Source: an uncultured Photobacterium sp.
GTDB lineage: Bacteria > Pseudomonadota > Gammaproteobacteria > Enterobacterales > Vibrionaceae
Direction of reading: 5' to 3'
Length of the DNA stretch: 64,000 bases
NCBI RefSeq assembly: GCF_947502415.1
Contig: NZ_CANMZV010000011.1
Span: 62,001-126,000 of the forward strand
The notes below the pieces were generated by a model. It was not told the DNA's origin, searched no databases, and saw only the letters and a list, made by a program, of their open reading frames with translations. Both the position numbers and the translations under genes were made by a program. Shown piece by piece: positions 35,727-44,423 of this stretch. Numbering within the stretch: the stretch's first letter is position 1; each line of letters begins with the position of its first letter.

Positions 35727-36431
35727 ATGGAAAAGAAAACAATATTGGTAGTCGATGACAGTGATGAAATCAGGGATGCATTGAGCGAGTATTTAACTCG
35801 CTCTGGTTTCAATGTTATAACTGCCGCTGATGGTGATGAGATGTGGGAGGTTTTTAATCAACAGGAACCTCATTTAATTGTGTTAGATATCATGCTTCCT
35901 GGTGATGATGGATTAACTCTTTGCAGTAAAATAAGATTGAAGTCTCATGTTCCAATTATTATGTTGACGGCTGTTTGTGATGAAGTAGATCGTGTTGCTG
36001 GCCTTGAGATTGGTGCAGATGATTATATTACGAAGATATTTAGCCCTCGGGAGCTATTGGCAAGAATAAAAGCATTGCTCCGTCGTAGTCTGTTTAGTTC
36101 AACAACACCGTTCAATCGGAAGATTGCTTTTCTGGATTGGACATTTGATACAGTGAAGCGGCAGTTGATTCATTCAAGTGGTGAGGTTGTTCAACTCTCA
36201 GGTGCTGATTTTTCTTTGTTAAGCCTGATGTTACAACACCCCAATAAAGTCTTTAGTCGTGATGAAATAGCACAGTGTGTATGGGGCCGGGATGTAGAGC
36301 CTCTGGAGCGGGGAATAGATGTACAAATGAGCAGATTGCGAAAGCACTTTCATGATGATGCGCGGTCCATCATTATTACTGTCAGAAATAAGGGTTATAT
36401 GTTGGCTGTAGATTCTCTTTATGAAGCATAA
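35727..36431 (+). CDS. OmpR-family response regulator
   Basis: 234 residues, AGGGA before the ATG. Receiver domain: acidic pocket DD at 10-11, phospho-acceptor Asp54 (LIVLDIMLPG), Thr in MLTA, and Lys in DYITKIFSPRELLARI (usual motif K-P; here K-I-F, the conserved Pro is replaced by Ile). C-terminal winged helix (LSLMLQHPNKVFSRDEIAQCVWG... VQMSRLRKHFHDDARSIIITVRNKGYML). It is followed 23 bases later by its kinase. Its likely target is the divergent ptsG-PIG-L promoter, by position. Confidence 0.9.
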   Translation: MEKKTILVVDDSDEIRDALSEYLTRSGFNVITAADGDEMWEVFNQQEPHLIVLDIMLPGDDGLTLCSKIRLKSHVPIIMLTAVCDEVDRVAGLEIGADDYITKIFSPRELLARIKALLRRSLFSSTTPFNRKIAFLDWTFDTVKRQLIHSSGEVVQLSGADFSLLSLMLQHPNKVFSRDEIAQCVWGRDVEPLERGIDVQMSRLRKHFHDDARSIIITVRNKGYMLAVDSLYEA

Positions 36432-36454
36432 ATAGCGGTTAGGGTGAAGTACAA

Positions 36455-37888
36455 ATGAGGTCGGGGTATTTTAAGTCAATTACTTTTCGTGTCTGCTTTA
36501 CGCTTTTAGTTGTTATTGTAATCGCTGAGTTTATTGCTGGGTTGATTTGGTTCCAGGCAAATGAAGAAACTAAAAAAATGAATGCAAAAAGTACAATGCT
36601 TAATATCGCTAATGCCGCAGCTGATACTTATAATTATTTTCAATCATTGCCAGTTAATTATCGCCATCTGATATTGAACCAGTTGAGAGAAGCCGGTGGT
36701 ACTCGATTCTTTATTTCCATTAATAACAGGTATGTTCCTAATGAGAATATGCCTGATTATACATTTACATACTGGTTGTCAGATTTTACGGAAAAGACAC
36801 TGCTAAATAAACTAGCAATTGCTAAAAGTGTACAGGTTTCTATTACTCGAAGAGAAGATGTGCGAGTTTTTAATTCAGGTATAAAACTTGGCGAATTGCC
36901 TGAAATATGGACCAAGTATAGCTTAGTGTTAGGTGAACTTGATTTGCCGATATTGGTTATGCAAATCGAGATGTCAGAGCAGGAATGGTTTTACATTGCA
37001 TCGGTATTACCTGTCCCATTTTCTTTACTTACGACACAGTTTTTAGACCAACGACAATTAACATTTCTTGTTATTACTTCGTTTTTACTCATGTTATGCA
37101 CTGCATTGTTGTTGCAAAAAGAAATCAGGCCAGTCAAGTCATTAGCTAAAGCAGCTACTTTAATGGGGGCACAGTTTACGGTAACGGAAATAAAGGAAGA
37201 AGGGAGCAAAGAAACCCGTGCGGCTGTTCATGCCTTTAACAAAATGAATCAGCGGGTAAGGTCTTATATTCGTGATCGAGAAATGTTGTTTAGTGCAATA
37301 TCCCATGATTTGAAAACACCGCTGGCATGTCTGAAGTTACGTACTGAAATGTTAGATGATGAAAATACGAAAGCACGATTTGAAAAGTTGCTCAATGAAG
37401 TTGACCTAATGTTAAAAGGAGCGTTGCAGTGCATTCGGGATACGGATATTCATGAAGAACCGGAATGGATTGATATCAGTCAGTTACTGAGCACTTGTGC
37501 TGATTACTATAACCGAGGTTCAGATTGTGTGTCGTTGGAAAACCGACCACAAGTGACTTACCACGGAAAGCCGATTGCGATAAAACGGTGTATTCATAAT
37601 TTGGTCGATAACGCAGTTCTTTATGGTGGGAAGGTCGATATAACGATCAAAGATTCAAAAAGAGAGCTGCAAATTTCGATACGTGACTATGGGCCAGGTA
37701 TTGATAACAAATTGCTCGAAAAGGTGTTTGAGCCTTATTACAGAGCGGAGCGTAAAGATGAGACAGGCTCAGGCCTCGGGTTAACGATATCCAGAAGTAT
37801 TGCTCGTACCCATGGCGGTGATTTGAAATTGCAAAATCATTCGAAGCAGGGGCTTGAGGTTCACTTAATTTTGTCGAGAGAAGTATGA
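36455..37888 (+). CDS. Sensor histidine kinase of the sugar-linked two-component system
   Basis: 477 residues. TM1 about residues 12-33, a periplasmic domain of about 160 residues (about 34-195), TM2 about 205-225, HAMP, then HisKA with FSAISHDLKTPLACLK (His284). HATPase: N-box IHNLVDNAVLYGG, G1 RDYGPGID, G2 GSGLGLT. EnvZ-like class. The periplasmic region is without a domain I recognise. The last four bases overlap the start of the sugar-binding protein gene (ATGA), so kinase and binding protein are made together, which suggests that the binding protein docks on the kinase's sensor domain. Confidence 0.9.
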   Translation: MRSGYFKSITFRVCFTLLVVIVIAEFIAGLIWFQANEETKKMNAKSTMLNIANAAADTYNYFQSLPVNYRHLILNQLREAGGTRFFISINNRYVPNENMPDYTFTYWLSDFTEKTLLNKLAIAKSVQVSITRREDVRVFNSGIKLGELPEIWTKYSLVLGELDLPILVMQIEMSEQEWFYIASVLPVPFSLLTTQFLDQRQLTFLVITSFLLMLCTALLLQKEIRPVKSLAKAATLMGAQFTVTEIKEEGSKETRAAVHAFNKMNQRVRSYIRDREMLFSAISHDLKTPLACLKLRTEMLDDENTKARFEKLLNEVDLMLKGALQCIRDTDIHEEPEWIDISQLLSTCADYYNRGSDCVSLENRPQVTYHGKPIAIKRCIHNLVDNAVLYGGKVDITIKDSKRELQISIRDYGPGIDNKLLEKVFEPYYRAERKDETGSGLGLTISRSIARTHGGDLKLQNHSKQGLEVHLILSREV

Positions 37889-39129
37889 GATTTGTTTTTT
37901 TCATCTTGTTCATTGGTTATGTCTTTTCTGTCCATGCCAGCCAGGATGTTCATTTTCTTCATTGGTGGACTTCACAAGGCGAAGCAAAATCTGCCGATAT
38001 CGTTAAAGAATACCTGAACAAAGAAGGATTCAATGTTGTTAATGTGCCGATTCAGGGCGGCGGGGGTAAAACGGCCAAATCTATATTGCAAGCACGTGCC
38101 ATTGCTGGCAATCCACCTGATATGGCACAACTTGAAGGGCCCGCAATCAAGTCATGGGCTGCTTTAGGCTTTCTCCATCATTTAAATGCTGCGGCCCAAC
38201 AACAGCATTGGGATGATAACTTACTTCCTCAGGTTCGAGGTATCCATCAGTTCCATGGTGACTATGTGGCCATACCTATTACGATTCACCGACTGAACTG
38301 GATGTGGGTGAATCAGGATATTTTGCAAAAACATCAGCTGAAAATTCCTGAAACCTGGGAACAGTTGATTGATGTTTTTTCTCAACTAAAACAGAAAGGT
38401 GTTGCTCCTCTGGCTCTCGGGAATGAACCTTGGCAGGTAGTTCAGCTGTTTGAAAACATCGCATTTGGTCTCGGTGGACCAAATTATTACCGTAAGGCTT
38501 TCATTGAATTAGATCCTGATACTTTGGCTAGTCCGATAACGCTAGAAGTTCTTAATAAGTTTCGCCGGATCAGCACAATTGTATTACCAGACTTAACTAA
38601 ACAACGCTGGGAAGAAGCAACAAATGATTTGCTGGTAGGTAAACGTGTATTTCAAATAACCGGTGACTGGGTTGCCGGTGAGTTAATAGCGATAAATGGT
38701 CATTTCCCCAGTTATATTTCATGTAATCCGACACCATCCAAGCAGCCGGGATTTATTTATAATATGGATAGCTTTGCTTTGTTTAAAAATCCGCTATTAA
38801 GTAATGAGCGAGCAAATCAGATTGCAGCTGTTATATCTGAACCAGCATTTCTTCGTGGTTTTAATCGACTAAAGGGGTCAATGCCAGCGCATCGGAATAT
38901 ATCAATGCATGGATTTAATACTTGTTCTCTCAGGGCTAAACAAGATTTTAATGAGGCTGATAAATCGGGAACGCTTATGCCGAGCATCATTGATTCTATG
39001 GCGGTTAGCCCTGTGATAGAGAAAGCGGCATCCAGCGAGTTATTCCGTTTTTTCAATGATCCGACGATGAAACCAGAGGATGTGATAGTCCACATGCAGA
39101 ATATGGGGTCTAGTAATCTGAATCTTTAG
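37885..39129 (+). CDS. Periplasmic sugar-binding protein (family 1 SBP, glucose-type), without permease partners
   Basis: 414 residues. A cleavable signal (MRFVFFILFIGYVFSVHA) leads to QDVHFLHWWTSQGEAKSADIVKEYL, then VPIQGGGGKTAKSILQARAIAGNPPDMAQLEGP and ITIHRLNWMWVN. These are the hallmarks of the glucose/mannose-binding proteins of ABC transporters such as Pseudomonas GtsA (GltB). No ABC permease or ATPase gene lies nearby; the next gene is pepT. The start overlaps the kinase stop. A sensory rather than transport role is the best reading, as for other binding-protein/kinase pairs, but a distant permease cannot be excluded. Confidence 0.85.
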   Translation: MRFVFFILFIGYVFSVHASQDVHFLHWWTSQGEAKSADIVKEYLNKEGFNVVNVPIQGGGGKTAKSILQARAIAGNPPDMAQLEGPAIKSWAALGFLHHLNAAAQQQHWDDNLLPQVRGIHQFHGDYVAIPITIHRLNWMWVNQDILQKHQLKIPETWEQLIDVFSQLKQKGVAPLALGNEPWQVVQLFENIAFGLGGPNYYRKAFIELDPDTLASPITLEVLNKFRRISTIVLPDLTKQRWEEATNDLLVGKRVFQITGDWVAGELIAINGHFPSYISCNPTPSKQPGFIYNMDSFALFKNPLLSNERANQIAAVISEPAFLRGFNRLKGSMPAHRNISMHGFNTCSLRAKQDFNEADKSGTLMPSIIDSMAVSPVIEKAASSELFRFFNDPTMKPEDVIVHMQNMGSSNLNL

Positions 39130-39373
39130 CTTGCTTCCAGAGTTATAGTGTCTTTTTTTGACCGAAAAGTAATGAATGCTGCTACCTAGTTAGCAAAATG
39201 AGAATTTAAATCGTTCATTTTACGAAAACCTGATTCATCGCAAGTCATTTTATTTCTGAGTCCTTGATACTTGGTACGCATTATCTGAGGCGCACCTGTT
39301 AATAAGCCTCTAATTCAAAAGGGTCATCTTGATTCTCCAAACAACTGATTCATCAGATAATTAAGAGTGGGAC

Positions 39374-40603
39374 ATGGATAAATTAATTGAGAGATTTTTG
39401 CGTTACGTTAGCTTTGAGACTCAATCTAACTCATCAGTTGCCCACTGCCCGAGTACTGAAGGGCAGCGCGTGCTTGCAGAACAGATCAAAAAAGAGCTTA
39501 TCGAACTTGAGCTTTGTGATGTCGAACTGGATGAAAACGGCTATTTGACGGCTCGTCTACCATCTAACGTTGATTATGACGTTCCGACTATCGGATTTAT
39601 CGCGCACATGGATACAGCGCCAGATGCTTCTGGCAAAGATGTAAGACCTCAAATTGTTGAAAATTATCAGGGCGGAGATATTGCTCTTGGTGCCGGTGAT
39701 GAGGTGCTTTCACCAATCCAGTATCCGGATCTGAACAAACTGCATGGTCATAACTTGATCACAACTGATGGTACAACTCTGCTTGGTGCAGATAACAAAG
39801 CGGGTATCGCTGAAATCATCACTGCAATTGCTTACCTGAAAGAACATCAGGAAATTAAGCACGGTGAAATTTGTATCGGCTTTACGCCAGATGAAGAAAT
39901 CGGCCGTGGCGCTGATCTGTTCAATGTTGAGAAGTTTGGTGCGAAATGGGCATACACCATTGACGGCGGTCCGGTTGGTGAACTGGAATTTGAAAACTTC
40001 AACGCATCTTCTGCTGATGTTATCTGTCATGGTGTGAACGTACACCCTGGCACAGCAAAAGATAAGATGATCAACGCCATGAACATCGCAGCACAATTCC
40101 AGCTGATGATGCCTACAGAAGAAACACCAGAATGTACCGAAGGCTATGAAGGTTTCTATCATCTGGTTGCGATGGAAGGTGGCGTTGCTAAGACAGAACT
40201 AAACTATATTCTTCGTGATTTTGACGGTGACAGCCTGGAACGCCGTAAGGTCTTCATGCAGGAGAAAGTAGACGAGCTGAATAGCACGCTGGAAAAAGGT
40301 CGTGTTGAACTGAAGATCACTGACAGCTATCGTAATATGCGTGAAATGGTTGAGCCTCATCCACACGTCATTGAACTGGCTAAAGAAGCAATGATTGAGT
40401 GTGATGTACAGCCAATCATTAAGCCAATTCGTGGTGGTACTGACGGTGCTCGTCTGTCATTCATGGATCTGCCTTGTCCGAATATTTTCACCGGTGGTTA
40501 CAACTTCCATGGTCTCCATGAGTTTATCACTATCGAAGGTATGCAGCAGGCAGTGAAAGTGATTGTGAAAGTAGCTGAAAATACGGCTAAGAAATATCAG
40601 TAA
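39374..40603 (+). CDS. pepT: Peptidase T (tripeptide aminopeptidase)
   Basis: 409 residues. M20 family zinc aminopeptidase that releases the N-terminal residue of tripeptides in the cytoplasm. Metal-site motifs: [32 protein letters not shown] and the C-terminal [15 protein letters not shown]. In E. coli pepT is FNR-activated; upstream here the motif CTGATTCATC occurs twice (about 39230 and 39345), the second as a 12-base palindrome, but neither is an FNR box. Confidence 0.95.
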   Translation: MDKLIERFLRYVSFETQSNSSVAHCPSTEGQRVLAEQIKKELIELELCDVELDENGYLTARLPSNVDYDVPTIGFIAHMDTAPDASGKDVRPQIVENYQGGDIALGAGDEVLSPIQYPDLNKLHGHNLITTDGTTLLGADNKAGIAEIITAIAYLKEHQEIKHGEICIGFTPDEEIGRGADLFNVEKFGAKWAYTIDGGPVGELEFENFNASSADVICHGVNVHPGTAKDKMINAMNIAAQFQLMMPTEETPECTEGYEGFYHLVAMEGGVAKTELNYILRDFDGDSLERRKVFMQEKVDELNSTLEKGRVELKITDSYRNMREMVEPHPHVIELAKEAMIECDVQPIIKPIRGGTDGARLSFMDLPCPNIFTGGYNFHGLHEFITIEGMQQAVKVIVKVAENTAKKYQ

Positions 40604-40652
40604 TTTCAGTTTACGTGCCTGTAAATAGCAATAGGCGCATATAACTGATTGT

Positions 40653-40681
40653 AAAGAGTCGCATTTATGCGGCTCTTTTTT
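40653..40681 (+). terminator. Terminator of pepT
   Basis: 12-bp stem with one G-T pair (AAAGAGTCGCAT / ATGCGGCTCTTT), 2-base spacer, then a T run. Confidence 0.9.
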
Positions 40682-40791
40682 GTGCTTGGAATACCGCAAA
40701 CTTGCAGTATGGTTACTGGCTTTAGTGATGGCTATTAATGAACCTCAGTGCTAATCTTGTCTATAAATAAACATTAAGTTGAGAGCTGCTT

Positions 40792-41196
40792 ATGAATGCA
40801 TCCCAGGCTAAACAGAATCAGTCGCAGGCCGAAGCTGGTAATGTCGTGCTGCCTGTGGTTTTCAACATTCTGGATAAATGGTCTTGTACACAGGCTCAAC
40901 AAATGGCGGTATTGGGTTTGAGCAGCCGTTCGACGTTGAATAAATATCGTAGCCATCCGGAATCAGCCAAAGTGTCTAAAGATCTGCTGGAACGAATGAG
41001 CTACATCCTGAATATCCATAAATGTTTGCGGATCCTGTTTACATCCGATGAAAGCATTTATAACTGGGTACAGAAATCGAACTCTCACCCGTTCTTTGCC
41101 GGTCGTTCTGCGATGGATGTGATGATGCAGGGTAAGGTGGTTGATTTGTACCAGGTTGCTTCGCGCTTGAATGCCTGGCGGGGTGGGCAGTCCTGA
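40792..41196 (+). CDS. Xre/MbcA/ParS-type antitoxin
   Basis: 134 residues. The N-terminal half (ILDKWSCTQAQQMAVLGLSSRSTLNKYR) is a Xre-like HTH; the C-terminal half is the toxin-binding DUF2384 domain (RMSYILNIHKCLRILF..., HPFFAGRSAMDVMMQGKVVDLYQVASRLNAWRGG). The stop overlaps the toxin start by one base (TGATG). The antitoxin neutralises the RES toxin and probably represses the promoter. Confidence 0.9.
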   Translation: MNASQAKQNQSQAEAGNVVLPVVFNILDKWSCTQAQQMAVLGLSSRSTLNKYRSHPESAKVSKDLLERMSYILNIHKCLRILFTSDESIYNWVQKSNSHPFFAGRSAMDVMMQGKVVDLYQVASRLNAWRGGQS

Positions 41197-41876
41197 TGCC
41201 GTATCCAATTCAAAAAATAGATGATCAACATTGTTATAGGCTGATCCCATCTAAGTATCCTCCAATCAATTTATATGAAGATGTGGCTGATGCATCACAG
41301 CTGGATGCTGTTTTTGCTATAGAAGCACTGACAAATCCGCGCTTGGCTGAAGAAGTCGGTAATTTTGCTTGTGTACCAGTAGAAGAACGCTTGGTTGGTA
41401 TACCGCATTGCAGTTATGTCATGGCGGCTTTTACTCATGTAAATCCGGATGGAGCCCGATTTAATACCGCTGACTTTGGTGCGTATTATGCGGCTCCGGA
41501 CATAAATACTTCAATTAAAGAAACAGTCCATCACATGGAGCGAGTGATGGGTTACACCCAGGAGCCGGCACAGGATATCCAGATGCGATGTATTGATGCT
41601 TGGTTTACAGCTGATCTTGTTGATCTAACAGAGCAGAGTTATCTTGATTCTGAACTTTATCACCCGACAAATTATAGCCACTCACAGGCGCTGGCATGTT
41701 CGTTAAAGGGAGAAAATAAGGATGGTGTGGTTTACCAGTCGGTTCGCCATCAGGACTATAATTGTTACGCTTTGCTGAAACCTAATCTGGTGACTAAGGT
41801 TTGTCAGTCGAAACATTATACCTATAAGTGGAATGGAGCCTCTGTTAATGCTGTTCTTGAAATGCAGTTGGTATAG
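41196..41876 (+). CDS. RES-domain toxin (NAD-degrading)
   Basis: 226 residues. RES toxins of the Xre/RES type deplete NAD (by phosphorolysis or hydrolysis) and stop growth. The name-giving residues are seen as Arg88 (DGARFN, followed by FGAYYAAPD), Glu109 (SIKETVHH) and Ser182 (GVVYQSVRH); an N-terminal Arg15 (YRLIPSKYPP) is also conserved in the family. It is intact and coupled to its antitoxin. A hexamer repeat array begins 12 bases after the stop. Confidence 0.9.
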   Translation: MPYPIQKIDDQHCYRLIPSKYPPINLYEDVADASQLDAVFAIEALTNPRLAEEVGNFACVPVEERLVGIPHCSYVMAAFTHVNPDGARFNTADFGAYYAAPDINTSIKETVHHMERVMGYTQEPAQDIQMRCIDAWFTADLVDLTEQSYLDSELYHPTNYSHSQALACSLKGENKDGVVYQSVRHQDYNCYALLKPNLVTKVCQSKHYTYKWNGASVNAVLEMQLV

Positions 41877-41887
41877 CTAATACGTTA

Positions 41888-41917
41888 ATGAACATGAACA
41901 TGAACATGAACATGAAC
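41888..41917. repeat. Hexanucleotide tandem repeat (ATGAAC)x5
   Basis: Five perfect copies of ATGAAC, followed by the degenerate units ACTAAC and ATTAAT (to 41929). It lies between the RES toxin stop and a minus-strand terminator, outside any ORF. Copy number could vary by slippage. Confidence 0.9.
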
Positions 41918-41930
41918 ACTAACATTAATA

Positions 41931-41965
41931 AAAAATACCCTATGCCACGTTTGCAGCATAGGGTA
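41931..41965 (-). terminator. Terminator of the 97-residue ORF
   Basis: 10-bp perfect stem TACCCTATGC / GCATAGGGTA around 10 bases; on the minus strand it is followed by a run of T. Confidence 0.85.
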
Positions 41966-41984
41966 ACCACTAAAATAGAGGGGA

Positions 41985-42278
41985 CTATTTTAGTTCTTTT
42001 TCAGCCTTTTTGGCGGCTTCTTCAAAATTAGGGTTGCTATCGATACTGTTGACTATCCACTTGTTCAAGTGCTTTAAAATTGCTGTTACAGCATGATCTT
42101 GCGTTACTTTATCTCCCTCTGTAATTTCTAACTCATGCTTACCACGTAGGCCGGTTTCATCTTCCGCAATATGAAGCCAATCCGGGTGCCAGTAAAATGA
42201 TTTTCCTTGCTCAGTCATCCAGTTATGAACACCGCAGTTGTCGCCTTTGTAGTTCAAGTCTTGAGCTTTGTACTTCAT
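41985..42278 (-). CDS. Hypothetical protein, 97 residues
   Basis: Start ATG with AAGGGAAAC upstream and a terminator downstream, so it is a likely real gene. Small, acidic, no signal or TM; N-terminal half rich in aromatic residues (GVHNWMTEQGKSFYWHPDWLHIAED), C-terminal half helical with EEAAKKAEKELK. No family is recognised. It is convergent with the RES/Xre toxin pair and may have arrived with it. Confidence 0.6.
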   Translation of the reverse strand: MKYKAQDLNYKGDNCGVHNWMTEQGKSFYWHPDWLHIAEDETGLRGKHELEITEGDKVTQDHAVTAILKHLNKWIVNSIDSNPNFEEAAKKAEKELK

Positions 42279-42442
42279 TTGTTTCCCTTATCAAAGTCAT
42301 GTATCGAATGAACTTTATCAGTATAAAAAATAAATGCGGTCAAACCGTGACCAACATTACATAATTGCAGAAAGGTAATCGAACAAAGGTATAAATAGTG
42401 TGAACCCTGTATGATTTTGCATTTAAAGTATTGATTAAAAAG

Positions 42443-42467
42443 AAAAAGCCAGCAGATGCTGGCTTTT
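42443..42467 (-). terminator. Terminator of the M32 carboxypeptidase gene
   Basis: 11-bp stem AAAAGCCAGCA / TGCTGGCTTTT around GA; T-rich tract on the minus strand. Confidence 0.85.
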
Positions 42468-42488
42468 AGTCTAAACCTTGTATAACAA

Positions 42489-43973
42489 CTATGATAAATA
42501 ACGTTCAACAAGGTGTTTCTTGAAGTGCTCTGGATTCAGACTTTCGCCAGTAGCCTCTTTTAACAGCTCATCAGTACTTAATGTCGACGCTTTCTTCCAG
42601 ATATGTTTATCCAGCCAATTGAAAATCGGTGATAGATTTCGTTCCCGAATCTGATTTTCTACATTCATCTCCTTACCCATGGCAGCCATGAACTGGGCGG
42701 CATACATTGCGCCTAAGGTATAAGAAGGGAAGTACCCGAAACTTCCGTCGGTCCAGTGAATATCCTGCATACAACCGTCGATATAGTTGCATCGCGTTGT
42801 CAGGCCAAGATATTCAGTCATTTTTTTGTCCCAGAGTTCCGGGATGTCTTCAACCTCAATATTACCTTCAATTAAATCTCGTTCGATTTCATAACGCAGA
42901 ATGATGTGAGCCGGATAGGTAACTTCATCGGCATCTACCCGAATAAAACCTGGTGTTACCCGAGTATTGAAAAGAGCCAGATTCTGGCTGGTTAGTGCTG
43001 CATCATCACGGCGGTTAAATGCATCACAGGCAAGCGGAGCGAGCATATCGAGAAAGGGTTTGCTACGCGATAACTGCATTTCAAAGAACAGGCTTTGCGA
43101 TTCGTGAATACCCATTGAGCGCGCTTCTCCGACAGGCAATCCTCGCCATTTTGCAGGTAAGCTTTGTTCATAACGGGCATGGCCGGTTTCGTGGATAACA
43201 CCTAGTAATGCTGATGTGAAATCGGCTTCGTCGTACCTGGTCGTTATCCGTACGTCGGTCGATACGCCGCCGCAAAATGGATGAACGCTGACATCCAGGC
43301 GTCCGTGATTAAAATCGAAGCCGAGTTTGCTCATTACCTCAAGGCTGAGTAATTTTTGCTGTTCAATCGGGAATGGTCCGACTGGGGTAATCACGCCTTC
43401 GGAGGTTTGTTTTTCCTGAACCTGTCGGATCAGGCTTGGCAGCCAGGACTTTACATCATTGAAGATTCTGTCGAGCTGCTTGGTGGTCATGCCCGGTTCA
43501 TAGATATCTAACAGGGCATCATATCGGCTCAGGCCTGTTGCCTCTGCTCGAATCTGGGCCTCCTGCCGGGAAATTGCGACCACTTCTTTTAAATTCTTGC
43601 TGAATGAGTGCCAGTCATTTTCATTCCGCTGGCTTCGCCACGCGTGCTCACATTTCGACCCTGCCAGCGATTGAGCTTCAACCAGTTCGGCTGGAAGTTG
43701 GGTGTTGATTTGCCATGAACGCTTCATTTCCTTTAGGCTGGCTAATTGCTCTTGGCTCAAGGGTTCGGATTTTGCTTTGTCAAACCATTCTGCAAGGTGC
43801 GGAGCTGTAGCTAATTCATGCTGCATTACTGCCAGTTCAGCCATTGCTTCCGAGCGGGCATCATTGCCACCTTCCGGCATCATTGTTGCCTGATCCCAGC
43901 CACAGATAGCATTAAGGTGTGAAAGCCTTGATAGTTTTTTATGATGTTGTTCTAGTTTTTTGTAGAAATTCAT
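42489..43973 (-). CDS. Carboxypeptidase M32 (TaqCP/BsCP type)
   Basis: 494 residues, AAGGATAGGTA before the ATG. A cytoplasmic metallocarboxypeptidase. The zinc site HETGH (GVIHETGHARYEQ, in the HExxH consensus) is present, as are the family motifs DVRITTRY (M32 HPF/DxRxT), GIHESQSLFFE and LRYEIERDLIEG. DXRXT Arg and the IRxxAD-like GFIRVDADEVTYPAHI place it in M32. Single-gene unit. Confidence 0.93.
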   Translation of the reverse strand: MNFYKKLEQHHKKLSRLSHLNAICGWDQATMMPEGGNDARSEAMAELAVMQHELATAPHLAEWFDKAKSEPLSQEQLASLKEMKRSWQINTQLPAELVEAQSLAGSKCEHAWRSQRNENDWHSFSKNLKEVVAISRQEAQIRAEATGLSRYDALLDIYEPGMTTKQLDRIFNDVKSWLPSLIRQVQEKQTSEGVITPVGPFPIEQQKLLSLEVMSKLGFDFNHGRLDVSVHPFCGGVSTDVRITTRYDEADFTSALLGVIHETGHARYEQSLPAKWRGLPVGEARSMGIHESQSLFFEMQLSRSKPFLDMLAPLACDAFNRRDDAALTSQNLALFNTRVTPGFIRVDADEVTYPAHIILRYEIERDLIEGNIEVEDIPELWDKKMTEYLGLTTRCNYIDGCMQDIHWTDGSFGYFPSYTLGAMYAAQFMAAMGKEMNVENQIRERNLSPIFNWLDKHIWKKASTLSTDELLKEATGESLNPEHFKKHLVERYLS

Positions 43974-44423
43974 TACCTATCCTTATGTCAACGGATTCCT
44001 AGCCATTAGATTTGCTACGAAATGCTTTCACTTAGAATAAAAGTTTTTGTTTGATTTAAAAATGCCAATAGTGGAAAAACGGGATTTTGCGAAAAAATCC
44101 CGAGGGATGCCACTTTAGCAGTTGATCTTATGAGTTTAATTATACGTTTTAGTTAATTATATCTGTGCTTGTTATGAAATATAGTGCTAACAAATGTTGA
44201 AGTTTGTAGCAAAAGAGCTGAAAACAGGTGAGACATCTGGAAAACTCTGTCGTCCATGATAATGTCGATAAACGACCTTGTGACGTCTAGAAATCAGAAT
44301 AAAAAATCATAACGATATGTGTAACTAAATTTACATTATCGTAAGACTTCGTAAAGACCACAAGTGACAGAAATACTCTTCGTTATACTGCTGGTACCAT
44401 CAAAGAGGGCTAGTTATATCATT
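43974..44423. other. Intergenic region with an orphan minus-strand terminator
   Basis: About 450 bases between divergent genes. The only structure is a hairpin at 44075-44102 that would terminate minus-strand transcription although no minus-strand gene lies to its right. TATAAT occurs on the minus strand near 44157-44162 but its -35 is poor. Confidence 0.4.
44075..44102 (-). terminator. Orphan hairpin with T run on the minus strand
   Basis: 9-bp stem CGGGATTTT / AAAATCCCG (44080-44088 and 44094-44102), loop GCGAA, followed on the minus strand by five T. It may end a small RNA or an antisense/leader transcript. Confidence 0.5.

Noticed and set aside
42275..42511. 78-codon minus-strand ORF between the 97-residue gene and the M32 gene
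   Set aside because: It spans the M32 terminator and the ribosome site of the next gene and has no ribosome site of its own.
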